From the NCBI GenBank assembly GCA_944381625.1, contig CALWLW010000018.1, forward strand, positions 1 through 64,000: a stretch of DNA of 64,000 nucleotides. Direction: 5' to 3'. Every line of letters begins with the position of its first letter. Within the stretch, counting starts at the first letter, position 1. Below the pieces are notes generated by a model. That model had not been told where the DNA came from, made no database searches, and saw only the letters and a program-made list of their open reading frames with translations. Both the position numbers and the translations under genes were made by a program. This DNA is from an uncultured Lachnoclostridium sp. (GTDB lineage Bacteria; Bacillota; Clostridia; Lachnospirales; Lachnospiraceae). Of the stretch, positions 54,396 through 62,825 are shown in pieces.

Positions 54396-54698
54396 CTACT
54401 GATAATTCCTCGCGGATGCCGTCTGTATATTAGCCTGCTCTGCCCGCTCATATTTTGCCGCAATCGCCAGCAGCGTACTCACATATTTGTCAATCAAAGC
54501 CGAAAAATTTGCCATCTGTATCCGGTCCCTGGCAAACGCCTGATGAAATGTTTCTTTTGCCTGTCCTTCCCACATGGCCGAAAGCTTCTGCTCGCATACC
54601 TCCAGTTCCCCCGTCTGACTGTCAAACTGCCGGTTCAGGCCGGTCAGTTCTTCCGCCTTTGCACGCAGCTGTGACGCTGTAACTCTGATCAATGCCAT
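54396..54698 (-). CDS. WXG100 protein, class A2 (cluster 2)
   Basis: The 100-residue protein starts MALIRVTASQLRAKAEEL and has MWEGQAKETF and YERAE, with the tail ARNYQ. It is the paralogue of 19706-20008 at the same place in the order. AAAGGAGG precedes the ATG. Confidence 0.92.
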   Translation of the reverse strand: MALIRVTASQLRAKAEELTGLNRQFDSQTGELEVCEQKLSAMWEGQAKETFHQAFARDRIQMANFSALIDKYVSTLLAIAAKYERAEQANIQTASARNYQ

Positions 54699-54730
54699 TT
54701 TTTTTCCTCCTTTTAAATGTTATCGTCTTT

Positions 54731-55045
54731 TCAGATTTCATAGGTTCTTTCTTTTGCCAGCCTGTACGCCCGCATCTCCGCTTCATAGACCCTCTGTGCC
54801 GCGGAACGCAGCGATGACGCCGTGCCTGTCAGTTTGTTCCCCGTCTCCAGCACCTGCCGCAGGGTATCTGTCCCCGCTCTGTTCCACGCGGACGCGGCTT
54901 CCCCTTCCCAGAAAAGCTCCGTCTTAAACGCTTCCGCCCCTTCCTCTCCTCCCATATTTTTCAGATCTTTTCCAATATCCTCCAGCCGTTCCGCCAGGCG
55001 GACGGCCTTTCGGAAATCCATCCGAATCCTCGACGCTGATTTCAT
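54731..55045 (-). CDS. WXG100-like protein, class B (cluster 2)
   Basis: The 104-residue protein has the LFWEGEAASAW turn and ends AKERTYEI. Like its paralogue at 20038-20346 it lacks Tyr at the YxxxE position (VYEAE). GAAGGGAGG precedes the ATG. Confidence 0.88.
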   Translation of the reverse strand: MKSASRIRMDFRKAVRLAERLEDIGKDLKNMGGEEGAEAFKTELFWEGEAASAWNRAGTDTLRQVLETGNKLTGTASSLRSAAQRVYEAEMRAYRLAKERTYEI

Positions 55046-55057
55046 AGTCCCTCCCTT

Positions 55058-55396
55058 CTACGGAATCAGATCTCCCGGAAGTTCCTCCGCCTCTGCAGTT
55101 GCTGTTTTCTCCGTCCGCATATACAGTGCGTTGATCTGCCTGAAGTCAGAAACTGACTTCTCCAGATACCCCAGGAGTATCTCCGTCTGTCTCCATCGCT
55201 TATCAAAACTTTTTCTGTGCGCGTCCCCCGCTTCTCCCTCCCAGAATTTATCCGTTCTTTCCACAGACAGCTTCAGGTCTTCCAGCGTTCTTCTTAAACG
55301 CTGCAGTTTCTGCCGGATCTCCTCCGCTGTCCTCTCCGCCGCTTCCGGGTCTATGCTCAGAGAAGCTCCGGATATTTTCCTTCTTTCCTGTATCAA
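55058..55396 (-). CDS. WXG100-like protein, class C (cluster 2)
   Basis: The 112-residue protein has the KFWEGEAGDAHRK turn, YMRTE, and the tail PGDLIP. The start is TTG 55396, overlapping the upstream stop by four bases (TTGA); no ATG fits. It is the paralogue of 20360-20680, whose export-type position carries Trp instead. Confidence 0.87.
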   Translation of the reverse strand: MIQERRKISGASLSIDPEAAERTAEEIRQKLQRLRRTLEDLKLSVERTDKFWEGEAGDAHRKSFDKRWRQTEILLGYLEKSVSDFRQINALYMRTEKTATAEAEELPGDLIP

Positions 55397-55692
55397 AGCC
55401 TTCCCACGTACACCTCCATCCCCTGTTCCGTCCGGTCATATTCTTCCCTGGCAAACTCCAGGCAGGCCGCAAATCTACTCATCTCCCTCAGATATTCATT
55501 CAGGAACGCCATATCTCTTTCCGTCCTCGCGCGGAATGCTTCCCTGGCTTTTCCGCTCCAGGCGCCTTCCAGCCTGCAGAATTCCTCCCGGATCTCCTCC
55601 ATACTGGTCCTGGCTTCTTCCAGGCAGATCCGAAATTCCCAGACCATATCCGCCAGTTCCCCTGTATCGATCATAAAACAGATTCCGTTCAT
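55393..55692 (-). CDS. WXG100-like protein, class D (cluster 2)
   Basis: The 99-residue protein has the GAWSGKAREAF turn and YDRTE near its end. ATG 55692 is chosen with GAGGGGG about 11 bases upstream; GTG 55701 is close to the same site and less likely. It is the counterpart of 20691-20996. Confidence 0.88.
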   Translation of the reverse strand: MNGICFMIDTGELADMVWEFRICLEEARTSMEEIREEFCRLEGAWSGKAREAFRARTERDMAFLNEYLREMSRFAACLEFAREEYDRTEQGMEVYVGRL

Positions 55693-55710
55693 CCTTTCCA
55701 CACCCCCTCT

Positions 55711-55938
55711 CTACAGAAACAAAAGTCTTGCGCCGTCCCGGATTCCGGACTGCCACAGCGTCCGGGAGGGCGGCAGGATTCTCTCATATTCATAACTGCA
55801 CAGAATCCATTCTTTCTGCATGCCCGGAAACAGGATACCGCCCATCTCTTTTATGAGGGACGCTGTGGGCAGATTCTCATCCAGACGGAAATCATAGACG
55901 GCCTGACAGGCAGGCACCTCCACTTCCACTAAGATCAC
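55711..55938 (-). CDS. YukD/EsaB-like ubiquitin-fold protein (cluster 2)
   Basis: The 75-residue beta-grasp protein begins MILVEVEVPACQAVYDFRL and ends GIRDGARLLFL, as does its paralogue at 21457-21702. Its ATG overlaps the essC stop by four bases, so the two are translationally coupled. The lytTR and unknown genes that separate the pair in cluster 1 are missing here. Confidence 0.85.
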   Translation of the reverse strand: MILVEVEVPACQAVYDFRLDENLPTASLIKEMGGILFPGMQKEWILCSYEYERILPPSRTLWQSGIRDGARLLFL

Positions 55939-58900
55939 TGCCAGTCCCCTTCCTTTCTTCGTTCCACCAAAGGAAGAACCACCTTCCTCGTCCTCTGTTC
56001 TCCCTCCCCGGGCGGAAGCCAGCCAGTACCCGGACCCTGCGGTTTTGCCTGCTCCGTATACGGAACATCAGGAAAACGGAAAAGCCTCTGGCTGGACACG
56101 TCTCCTCCCAGATGAATGCCTGTCCCATAGGCGGCCATATTCTGAAACACCCGGCTGTTCCAGACCCTGGCCGCGTCCTCCGGCCTCAGCATTCCAAAAA
56201 AGTAGAAACCCAGCCCGCTTCCCTTTTCCGTAATATTTTCCAGATACGCCCGCATGCTTCCTGTTCCTTCCGCCGGATGCTTCACCGCTTCTATAAAGCC
56301 GGCCAGATCGGAAAGGAAAATAAAGACCGGATGCTCTTCGTCCATCTGCCGCGCCGTTTCTTCCTGATCCATCCCTTCTCCTTCCAGTTCCCGCTTTTTC
56401 CGGCTTCTTGCCCGAACCATGTCCACGCTGTCCTGAAAGAATCCATAAGCGGCCATTTCATCCCCAAGATATCCCGCGCCGAGCTTTTTGGCCTCCCCTG
56501 CCAGCCCCTTATCCTGAAAATCAATCAGATACAGCCGGGCTTCTTTTATACAGGACGCCCCGTTCATGAGGATTCTCATCACATTCTTTTTCCCCGTCCC
56601 GTCTCTTCCCTGGATCACCCAGCAGAAGGTGCGCCTAAGATCCACGGCGCAGATGGAGGCGTCTTCCTGATCGTATCCCAGCGGCAGGTATCTCCTGTCT
56701 GCCGCCATTTTCCGATACAGCTCTGTATTCTTGAACTCCTGGAAGGTCAGTCTGTCCGGAATGTGCGGGACCAGCCTGGGCCTCTTTCCCGTCCAGACCT
56801 CATCCATCTTTCTGCACTGTCGCTCCAGTTCCCGGGAACTGGAGAAGCGGTCCCATCCTCCCGCTGCCGCGGCCTGAAATTCCAGGATTCTTCCCCCCAC
56901 AGATACAATCCCCCTTCCCTTGATCCCTCTTTCCGGCACGGCAAACGTCCCCGCCGCACGCATGATCTCCGCATATTTGAACCTTTCATTCACCTCCAGG
57001 CACACCGTCGTCCGGATATATTCTCCGATTCCCCTGGGAATCCCTCCGGTTCCAAAACCATTTCCCGATACAAGCAAATACATATGGTTCGCCTGCCCTT
57101 CCCTGGAAAGACGCAGTACCTGTTCTTCGTATTTCCCCCCGGTCTTCTCCTGGAACCCTGAGAAATCATCCAGAATCACCAGCAGAACCGGCTGTGTCCC
57201 TTCCCTTCCGTTTTTCCTCTTCCTGTCCTCCTTTCTTTCTTCCATAATCCGGTCCAGCAGCAGAAAAAGCCTTCCTGTTTCCTCCGTTTCACCATCTGCC
57301 GCCACTCCGCCGCAGTGGGGCGCATCCCTCAGGCTCAGAAGCAGGCCCCCACTGTAATCCAGTGCGTAGAACTGCAGTTCCTCCGGCGTGTACCGCCGGA
57401 TCAGAGCAAAAACCAGTGTTCTTAAAAAGGTACTTTTCCCGGTTCCCGACATACCGCAGACAGCCAGGTGCCCGCTGTCAGGATACACAATCCTGTAAGT
57501 TCCCTGTTCCTGATGCTCCGGGTCGTCATAACGACCCACCGGTGCGGACCGCGCCCCGATCTCTTTCGCTCCCGGCCATATCCCGTCGTGGAATCCGAAT
57601 CCGTCCTCCAGCTCCTCCAGCCGGAGCTTTTGTGGCAGCGGAGGCAGCCAGAGCGTCTGCGCCCTGCCGTACCTTCCCTCCTCTGCCTGCAGCGCAATCC
57701 AGCGCACCAGAACCTTCAGCTGGGACTCTCCAGGAGGCTTCCGGCTGATTTCAGACGGCGGCAGAAGTTCTTCGCCGGTAAGGCTGATGGGGATGACCCC
57801 AGTCCCTGCCGTTTTTTTCTCCTCTTCATACAGCGCGCCGCTGTAGCCGGTCTGGAATTCTTCGTAAATCTCATCGTTTCCCACCTGGAGATAGCCCCGG
57901 CCCGTCCGGGTGATATACGCTGCATCCTTTTTGTGAAGCATATCCCTGCTGTCCTGACAGTCCTGCACCCGCAGGCACAGACGGAACCTGGTGTTGCTCC
58001 ATATACGTTCGTCCACCGTCCCCGACGGTTTCTGAGTCGCCAGAATCAGATGAACTCCCAGGCTCCTCCCCACCTGTGCCACACTGATCAGTTCCGTCAT
58101 AAACCCCGGCTCCTCCTTTTTAAGCTCCGCAAATTCATCCACAATGATGACCAGGTGAGCAAGGGGCTGATCTGCGCGCCCGTTTTTATACATCCGTATG
58201 TACTGGTTGATATTGTTCACGCCATGGGCGGCAAGCAGGCGCTGTCTGCGCAGATTCTCGCTTTTGACGGACAGCAGCGCCCTGGCGGTTCCATTGCCCG
58301 ACAGATTGGTGATCCGTCCTGCCATGTGGGGCAGGTCAGCAAAAAGGTCCGCCATCCCCCCTCCTTTAAAATCGATCAGGAGAAACGTCACCTCCTCCGG
58401 GCTGAAGTTCACTGCCAGAGAAAGTATCAGCGTCTGTAATAACTCGCTTTTGCCGGAGCCGGTCATCCCCGCTGCCAGACCGTGGGGGCCGTGGTATTTT
58501 TCATGGATGTCCAGAAAACAGAGTCTCCCTCCTGCTTTCTGCCCTATGGGGACACGCAGGCTCTCTTCGCTCCGGTTCGCCTTCCATCTGCCGCGCACGT
58601 CCAGAAGCTCCGGCGTACAGCCTCCATACAGATCCAGGAAACTCAAAGCTTCCGGCACCGCCTTCCCGCCTGTGCCGTCGTTTACCCTGATCCCGCAGAT
58701 CCCCCTTACCAGACGCTCCAGCGCCTCTGCCGGCACACTCTCAAAATGTTGAATTCTGTCTTCCGTCTCTCCCCTCATATCCACGATCTCCTCTGTCCCC
58801 CCATCCCTTCGTATCACGTATTCACAGGTGTAAGGCAGATCCTCGTACCGTTCTTCCAGAAGGACGCACGTAACCCCGTACTCCGGCCTGGGATGCAGAA

Positions 58901-60635
58901 GAAACGATTCCAGAAGCTCCCCTTCCAAAAGTTCCCGTCCGTCCACAAAAAGTACATAATGAGGAAACGGGCTGTCATTTTTTCCGGCCCCGTCCGACGC
59001 CCTGTCCCGGAACACACCGGCCAGTTCGCAGCTCAACTCCCCGATCTGCCTCTTATCTCCTGCAAGCATCCGCCTCCTGCCGTCCTCCGTCCATACATGG
59101 GGCAGCCATCTGGCAAAGGACCATACCCCGTCCCTTCCTTTCTCTTTTTCATAGATAAACGCCATTTTCACGTCGGTATAGCAGAAAGCCGCCGCAATCT
59201 GGGCGATTATGTTCCGTGCGGTTTCATAGGCCCCTTTCTTTCCGGCTCCGCCCAGGAGCCCAATCACGCCTTTCTTCCTCAAATCCACACAGACAGGAGC
59301 GCAGCGCAAAATCCGATACTGCTCCTGCAGACCAAACGCCCGCTCTGCCATGCCGTTGCTGCTCCATGCGCGAAGTCCTCCGGGCATACGTATCCCTGCC
59401 TGAAACGGAATCTCCCCTGTCCCCAGACGAACGCAGAGAAATCCCTCTCCATCCCCCCGGCGGCTCCACAGCAGCCCTTCATCGCCTGCAGCCATCTTGC
59501 AGCATTCGTTCCCGGACGGAAATCTTCTCAGCAGAATACGCCGGTTTTCTTCCTGTTTCTTCCTGAGAAATGCTTCAAGGCCATCCAGATAATACTCATA
59601 TTCCCGCCGGACAGTTTCTTTTTCTTCTTTCGCTGTTCTTCCCGTATAGGCCAGTCCGGCCGCCGCCCATGCCGCGCCGATCAGAGCGGACGCGGCGGCA
59701 GTCACAACTCCCGATACCATATAAAATGAGTTCACGGAACTGCCGTACACCGCCATCATACCCCCCAGCAGCATGGGAACCGCCATTGTCAGACTGGGAC
59801 CCACAGTCAGCAGAACCGGCTTTTTAACTGTCCTGGGCTCCGCCGGGGGCGCGTCTATCTCCACTGAGACCGTGTACAGCGCGGAATCCTTTCCCGGCAT
59901 ACGTCTGAAAAACTCCCTTTCTCCCTTCCGCTCTTCTTTTCCTCTTTCTTCCTCCTGTTCTGCTTCTCTCCCCTCTTCTCTCTGTTCCGGAACCTCCGCC
60001 AGCGACAGGCGGGGAAGGCTGTGTTCATCCACCCTGCATGCCCCGAATCTGTTTCCCAGGGCCAGACAGTTCCCAAGCCAGACAATCCTGAGGCCGAACA
60101 CAGCGATCTGGTCCCCAAACCTCAGGGGTATCTCACCTTTTACCTTCACCCCGTTTACGTAGACGCCATTGCTGCTCATATCCCGAAGCAGCCAGCGGCC
60201 GTCTTTCGGATACAGCACCGCATGTTTTCCGGACACATACCCCTGGAAACTATAGAACACGGCATTTCCCTCATCCGAACCTATCCATATGCGCTCTTTC
60301 TTTCCCGGCACATGCGTGCGGAACATGGAGGCCATATCCCTGCATACGGCGAACAGAAGCAGCAGCTGCCACCCTTCGGCGCTCTTCAGAAGCAGAAGCA
60401 TCCCATCCTCCAGGATCTTCCCTGCTCCGCTGCTCCCATCCTGCAGAAAAAACGTGTAAGTTTTCCCGTCCCTGAAACGGCTGCCCTCCTCCGACCGCTC
60501 CAGCAGAACTGTGCAGTCCCTGCCCATCCCCGCCAGTTCCCGGCCCAGCCTGATCTCACAGCAGGCTTCTCTGTGATCCGGAAGAAAATACTCCCGATAC
60601 CCCAAAGACCCGTACGCCAGCAGCATCTCCTTCAT
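55935..60635 (-). CDS. EssC-type FtsK/SpoIIIE ATPase with FHA domain (cluster 2)
   Basis: The 1566-residue protein has the same order as the cluster 1 motor: N-terminal beta region, FHA domain (115-185, IGSD, SGKHA, SSNGVYVNG), two spans near 270-330, a degenerate first ATPase domain, a canonical second (GMTGSGKS, DFKGGGMA, IIVDEFAEL), a third (GMSGTGKST) and a weak fourth (GRDGTGKKN). ATG 60635 has AAGGGGG nine bases away and gives the same N-terminus as the paralogue; an upstream in-frame ATG lacks a ribosome site. Confidence 0.95.
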   Translation of the reverse strand: MKEMLLAYGSLGYREYFLPDHREACCEIRLGRELAGMGRDCTVLLERSEEGSRFRDGKTYTFFLQDGSSGAGKILEDGMLLLLKSAEGWQLLLLFAVCRDMASMFRTHVPGKKERIWIGSDEGNAVFYSFQGYVSGKHAVLYPKDGRWLLRDMSSNGVYVNGVKVKGEIPLRFGDQIAVFGLRIVWLGNCLALGNRFGACRVDEHSLPRLSLAEVPEQREEGREAEQEEERGKEERKGEREFFRRMPGKDSALYTVSVEIDAPPAEPRTVKKPVLLTVGPSLTMAVPMLLGGMMAVYGSSVNSFYMVSGVVTAAASALIGAAWAAAGLAYTGRTAKEEKETVRREYEYYLDGLEAFLRKKQEENRRILLRRFPSGNECCKMAAGDEGLLWSRRGDGEGFLCVRLGTGEIPFQAGIRMPGGLRAWSSNGMAERAFGLQEQYRILRCAPVCVDLRKKGVIGLLGGAGKKGAYETARNIIAQIAAAFCYTDVKMAFIYEKEKGRDGVWSFARWLPHVWTEDGRRRMLAGDKRQIGELSCELAGVFRDRASDGAGKNDSPFPHYVLFVDGRELLEGELLESFLLHPRPEYGVTCVLLEERYEDLPYTCEYVIRRDGGTEEIVDMRGETEDRIQHFESVPAEALERLVRGICGIRVNDGTGGKAVPEALSFLDLYGGCTPELLDVRGRWKANRSEESLRVPIGQKAGGRLCFLDIHEKYHGPHGLAAGMTGSGKSELLQTLILSLAVNFSPEEVTFLLIDFKGGGMADLFADLPHMAGRITNLSGNGTARALLSVKSENLRRQRLLAAHGVNNINQYIRMYKNGRADQPLAHLVIIVDEFAELKKEEPGFMTELISVAQVGRSLGVHLILATQKPSGTVDERIWSNTRFRLCLRVQDCQDSRDMLHKKDAAYITRTGRGYLQVGNDEIYEEFQTGYSGALYEEEKKTAGTGVIPISLTGEELLPPSEISRKPPGESQLKVLVRWIALQAEEGRYGRAQTLWLPPLPQKLRLEELEDGFGFHDGIWPGAKEIGARSAPVGRYDDPEHQEQGTYRIVYPDSGHLAVCGMSGTGKSTFLRTLVFALIRRYTPEELQFYALDYSGGLLLSLRDAPHCGGVAADGETEETGRLFLLLDRIMEERKEDRKRKNGREGTQPVLLVILDDFSGFQEKTGGKYEEQVLRLSREGQANHMYLLVSGNGFGTGGIPRGIGEYIRTTVCLEVNERFKYAEIMRAAGTFAVPERGIKGRGIVSVGGRILEFQAAAAGGWDRFSSSRELERQCRKMDEVWTGKRPRLVPHIPDRLTFQEFKNTELYRKMAADRRYLPLGYDQEDASICAVDLRRTFCWVIQGRDGTGKKNVMRILMNGASCIKEARLYLIDFQDKGLAGEAKKLGAGYLGDEMAAYGFFQDSVDMVRARSRKKRELEGEGMDQEETARQMDEEHPVFIFLSDLAGFIEAVKHPAEGTGSMRAYLENITEKGSGLGFYFFGMLRPEDAARVWNSRVFQNMAAYGTGIHLGGDVSSQRLFRFPDVPYTEQAKPQGPGTGWLPPGEGEQRTRKVVLPLVERRKEGDWQ

Positions 60636-60685
60636 CTTTGTATTCCCCCTTGCCGATATTCCCGCCATTTCGACATTTCCCGTCC

Positions 60686-61264
60686 TTACAGCCAGAAATC
60701 CAGTTCTTCATCCGCCAGACGGATTCTGTCTCCCGGCTCCAGCAGCGCCTCCTCCCCCGCCTCCAGCCTTCTGCCATTGAGCCAGGTGCCATTGGTGGAA
60801 TTACGGTCGATGAGATAATACTGGCCGTCTTTGCAGACAATCCCTGCATGGATCCTGCTCACCGCGTCATTGCCCTCCATATGGAGATCCGCGCGCTGCC
60901 TGTCCTTGCCGATCAGGAACAACGGTCCCCTGATATTCGCCCTGGTTCCTGTCTGTCTGCGAATCAGAATGGCGGGCGGAGGGGAAAATCCCGCTCCGAA
61001 GACGCTCGTCTCCCCGCGTCCTGCTCCCCGTATGCCAATCTCCCGATATGCTCCGGCTCCCAGCACGCCGGTCTCCGCCGCAAAATGCATCTGCATGTGC
61101 TTCTGCTCCTGCGCAAATTTCATCTGCGTATGCTTCCGTTCTTTCTTTTGCTCTCTTTTTTTCTGTTTTCTGGTGATCAGGGCGGCGGAAACCGCCGCTC
61201 CTGCCAGCCCGGCCGCCGGCACGGCGGCCAGCGCGATTACCATCCAGACGTTGATGTCTGTCAC
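60686..61264 (-). CDS. Membrane-anchored FHA protein with GarA-like ETSVF motif
   Basis: The 192-residue protein has one span (7-30), a basic, Gln/Met-rich linker, and a C-terminal FHA domain (113-187) with IGKDRQRAD, SRIHA and STNGTWLNG. The linker has ETGVL (64-68) and ETSVF (85-89). The second closely recalls the phosphorylated ETTSVF of mycobacterial GarA and corynebacterial OdhI, which binds its own FHA domain. Start is GTG 61264, overlapping the prepilin peptidase stop by four bases. No kinase is encoded in cluster 2, so any phosphorylation would come from cluster 1 or elsewhere. Confidence 0.88.
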   Translation of the reverse strand: MTDINVWMVIALAAVPAAGLAGAAVSAALITRKQKKREQKKERKHTQMKFAQEQKHMQMHFAAETGVLGAGAYREIGIRGAGRGETSVFGAGFSPPPAILIRRQTGTRANIRGPLFLIGKDRQRADLHMEGNDAVSRIHAGIVCKDGQYYLIDRNSTNGTWLNGRRLEAGEEALLEPGDRIRLADEELDFWL

Positions 61265-61722
61265 CAGGCACCGCCTCCCATCTCCACTGCAGCCTTCCAT
61301 ATGGTTCCGGCCAATACGAACGGCGCAAACGGAATCCCCTGCTTCCATCCCGCCTTTTTTCCCACAGCCAGTATCAGTCCCCAGGCAGCCGCCAGGAAAA
61401 GGCTCCGAATGATAACATCCCAGATCCCTGTGCCCAGATAAGCACCGGCCACTGCCATGAGTTTCACGTCCCCTGCCCCCATACCTCCCCGGGAAAGGAT
61501 ATAGACGACAAGGAAAACGCCTCCTCCTAAGATACCGCCCAACACCAGCGGCCCCAGCGTCTCCGTCCACGCTTCGGACATACAGATCAGCTCCGCCATG
61601 GCCAGAAGCAGCCTGACTGCCAGAAGCCTCGCCAGAATCCGATTGGGAATCAGCCTCCTGGCGCAGTCCCAGCAGGTAAGCCGGACAAGACCGCAGATAA
61701 GCGCCAGATAGCGCAGCGTCAT
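61261..61722 (-). CDS. A24-type prepilin peptidase
   Basis: The protein of about 153 residues has the two catalytic Asp motifs of type IV prepilin peptidases, DCARRLIPN after the first span and GAGDVK in the middle, with about five spans. ATG 61722 puts the first motif at the usual distance; a GTG at 61800 would add 26 residues. The short form without the cysteine domain resembles TadV/FlaK types. It is the first gene of cluster 2 and overlaps the FHA gene by four bases. No pilin gene is in the window, so its substrate is not known. Confidence 0.88.
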   Translation of the reverse strand: MTLRYLALICGLVRLTCWDCARRLIPNRILARLLAVRLLLAMAELICMSEAWTETLGPLVLGGILGGGVFLVVYILSRGGMGAGDVKLMAVAGAYLGTGIWDVIIRSLFLAAAWGLILAVGKKAGWKQGIPFAPFVLAGTIWKAAVEMGGGAW

Positions 61723-61820
61723 AAATACTGTCACAGCCGCTCTTCCTTCCGCTCCTGCCTGGCATTGCAGGAATAAATAAAATTGTAAAATAGGAATCAC
61801 CGGGCGAATGCCCTGAATCA

Positions 61821-61936
61821 GAACTTCATGAAGGTTCTATACCATATCCGCTCCGCGGATATGCCGCCTCCGGCGGATGCGCCTGGTTTTCTGCGGCGAG
61901 CGCAGAAACCAGTATGCGCGAAGGTATTATTCGCGC
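61821..61936. repeat. Array of consecutive inverted repeats
   Basis: Four good hairpins follow one another: 61844-61862 (ATATCCG stem), 61864-61876 (CCGCC stem), 61883-61912 (12-bp stem with one bulge) and 61916-61936 (GCGCGAA stem); a weaker one lies at 61821-61837. The array lies in the 289-base gap between the ABC ATPase gene and the prepilin peptidase gene. It may be a structured leader of cluster 2 or a genome-wide intergenic repeat. Confidence 0.75.
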
Positions 61937-61973
61937 TATGCGCTCATTATACCTTATTCCGCAAAAAAATCAA

Positions 61974-62003
61974 CCCCCTTTTTCAAAAATGTGAAAAAGG
62001 GGG
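61974..62003 (-). terminator. Terminator of the ABC importer operon
   Basis: A 12-bp stem (CCCCCTTTTTCA with its complement) and a six-base loop lie just after the ATPase stop on the minus strand, followed by a T-rich stretch. It insulates cluster 2 from the importer operon. Confidence 0.88.
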
Positions 62004-62011
62004 CCTCCGCC

Positions 62012-62824
62012 TTACGCGTCCTTTTCAGAAGATAAAAGGATGCGGTCGTTATCCAGTTCTTTTCCCGCGCCCACCCGGAATTTCTCCAGAAGTCCGGCCA
62101 CGGTCATGTTTTTGCGCTCTTCTCCCTGAATATCCAGAACGATACGTCCATTGTCCATCATCAACGTCCGGTTCCCCAGCGTCAGGGCCTGGTGCATGTT
62201 GTGGGTCACCATCAGGCAGGTGATCTGATTCCTCCCCACGATATTTTCCGTCAGCTCCAGCACCTTTTCTGCCGTCCCCGGGTCCAGCGCCGCCGTATGT
62301 TCATCCAGGAGCAGAAGCTGCGGAGTCACCATGGTAGACATTAAAAGGGTCAGAGCCTGGCGCTGCCCTCCGGATAAAAGTCCCACCGGCTGCTTCATCC
62401 GGTCTTCCAGCCCCATATTCAGCAGGGCAAGCTGACTGCGGAAAAATTCCTTATCCTTCCTGGAAACACGGCTGAGCGGAGCCTTCCCTTTGGATGCCCT
62501 CAGATACGCAAGCGCCAGATTTTCTTCAATGGTCATATGGGGAGCGGTTCCTTTCAGCGGGTCCTGGAACAGATGTCCGATCACCTGGCTCCTGCGGTAT
62601 TCCGGCGCGAAAGTAATATCATTCCCATCCAGCACAATGGAGCCTTCGTCCACATAAAAGCTGCCGGCTACCGCGTTGAGCAGCGTGGATTTCCCCGCTC
62701 CGTTGGAGCCCACGATGGAAGCGAAATCCCCGGGCTTTAAGTGGAGCGAAATGCCGTCGATGGCGCGTTTTTCATTAACCGTTCCCGGATTGAACGTTTT
62801 TCTGATATTCTCAAGTTTCAGCAT
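62012..62824 (-). CDS. ABC transporter ATP-binding protein
   Basis: The 270-residue protein has Walker A GSNGAGKST, the signature LLSGGQRQALTL, Walker B LLLLDEHTAALD and the switch His in MVTHNM. It starts at ATG 62824 after AAAGGAGG, next to the permease stop. With the permease and binding protein it forms a COG1101-COG4120-COG2984 type importer. Confidence 0.93.
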   Translation of the reverse strand: MLKLENIRKTFNPGTVNEKRAIDGISLHLKPGDFASIVGSNGAGKSTLLNAVAGSFYVDEGSIVLDGNDITFAPEYRRSQVIGHLFQDPLKGTAPHMTIEENLALAYLRASKGKAPLSRVSRKDKEFFRSQLALLNMGLEDRMKQPVGLLSGGQRQALTLLMSTMVTPQLLLLDEHTAALDPGTAEKVLELTENIVGRNQITCLMVTHNMHQALTLGNRTLMMDNGRIVLDIQGEERKNMTVAGLLEKFRVGAGKELDNDRILLSSEKDA

Positions 62825-62825
62825 A

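Noticed and set aside
60686..61765. Single long gene from 61765 to 60686
   Set aside because: Its first 167 residues are an out-of-frame reading of the prepilin peptidase gene; the real FHA gene starts at GTG 61264 with a proper ribosome site.
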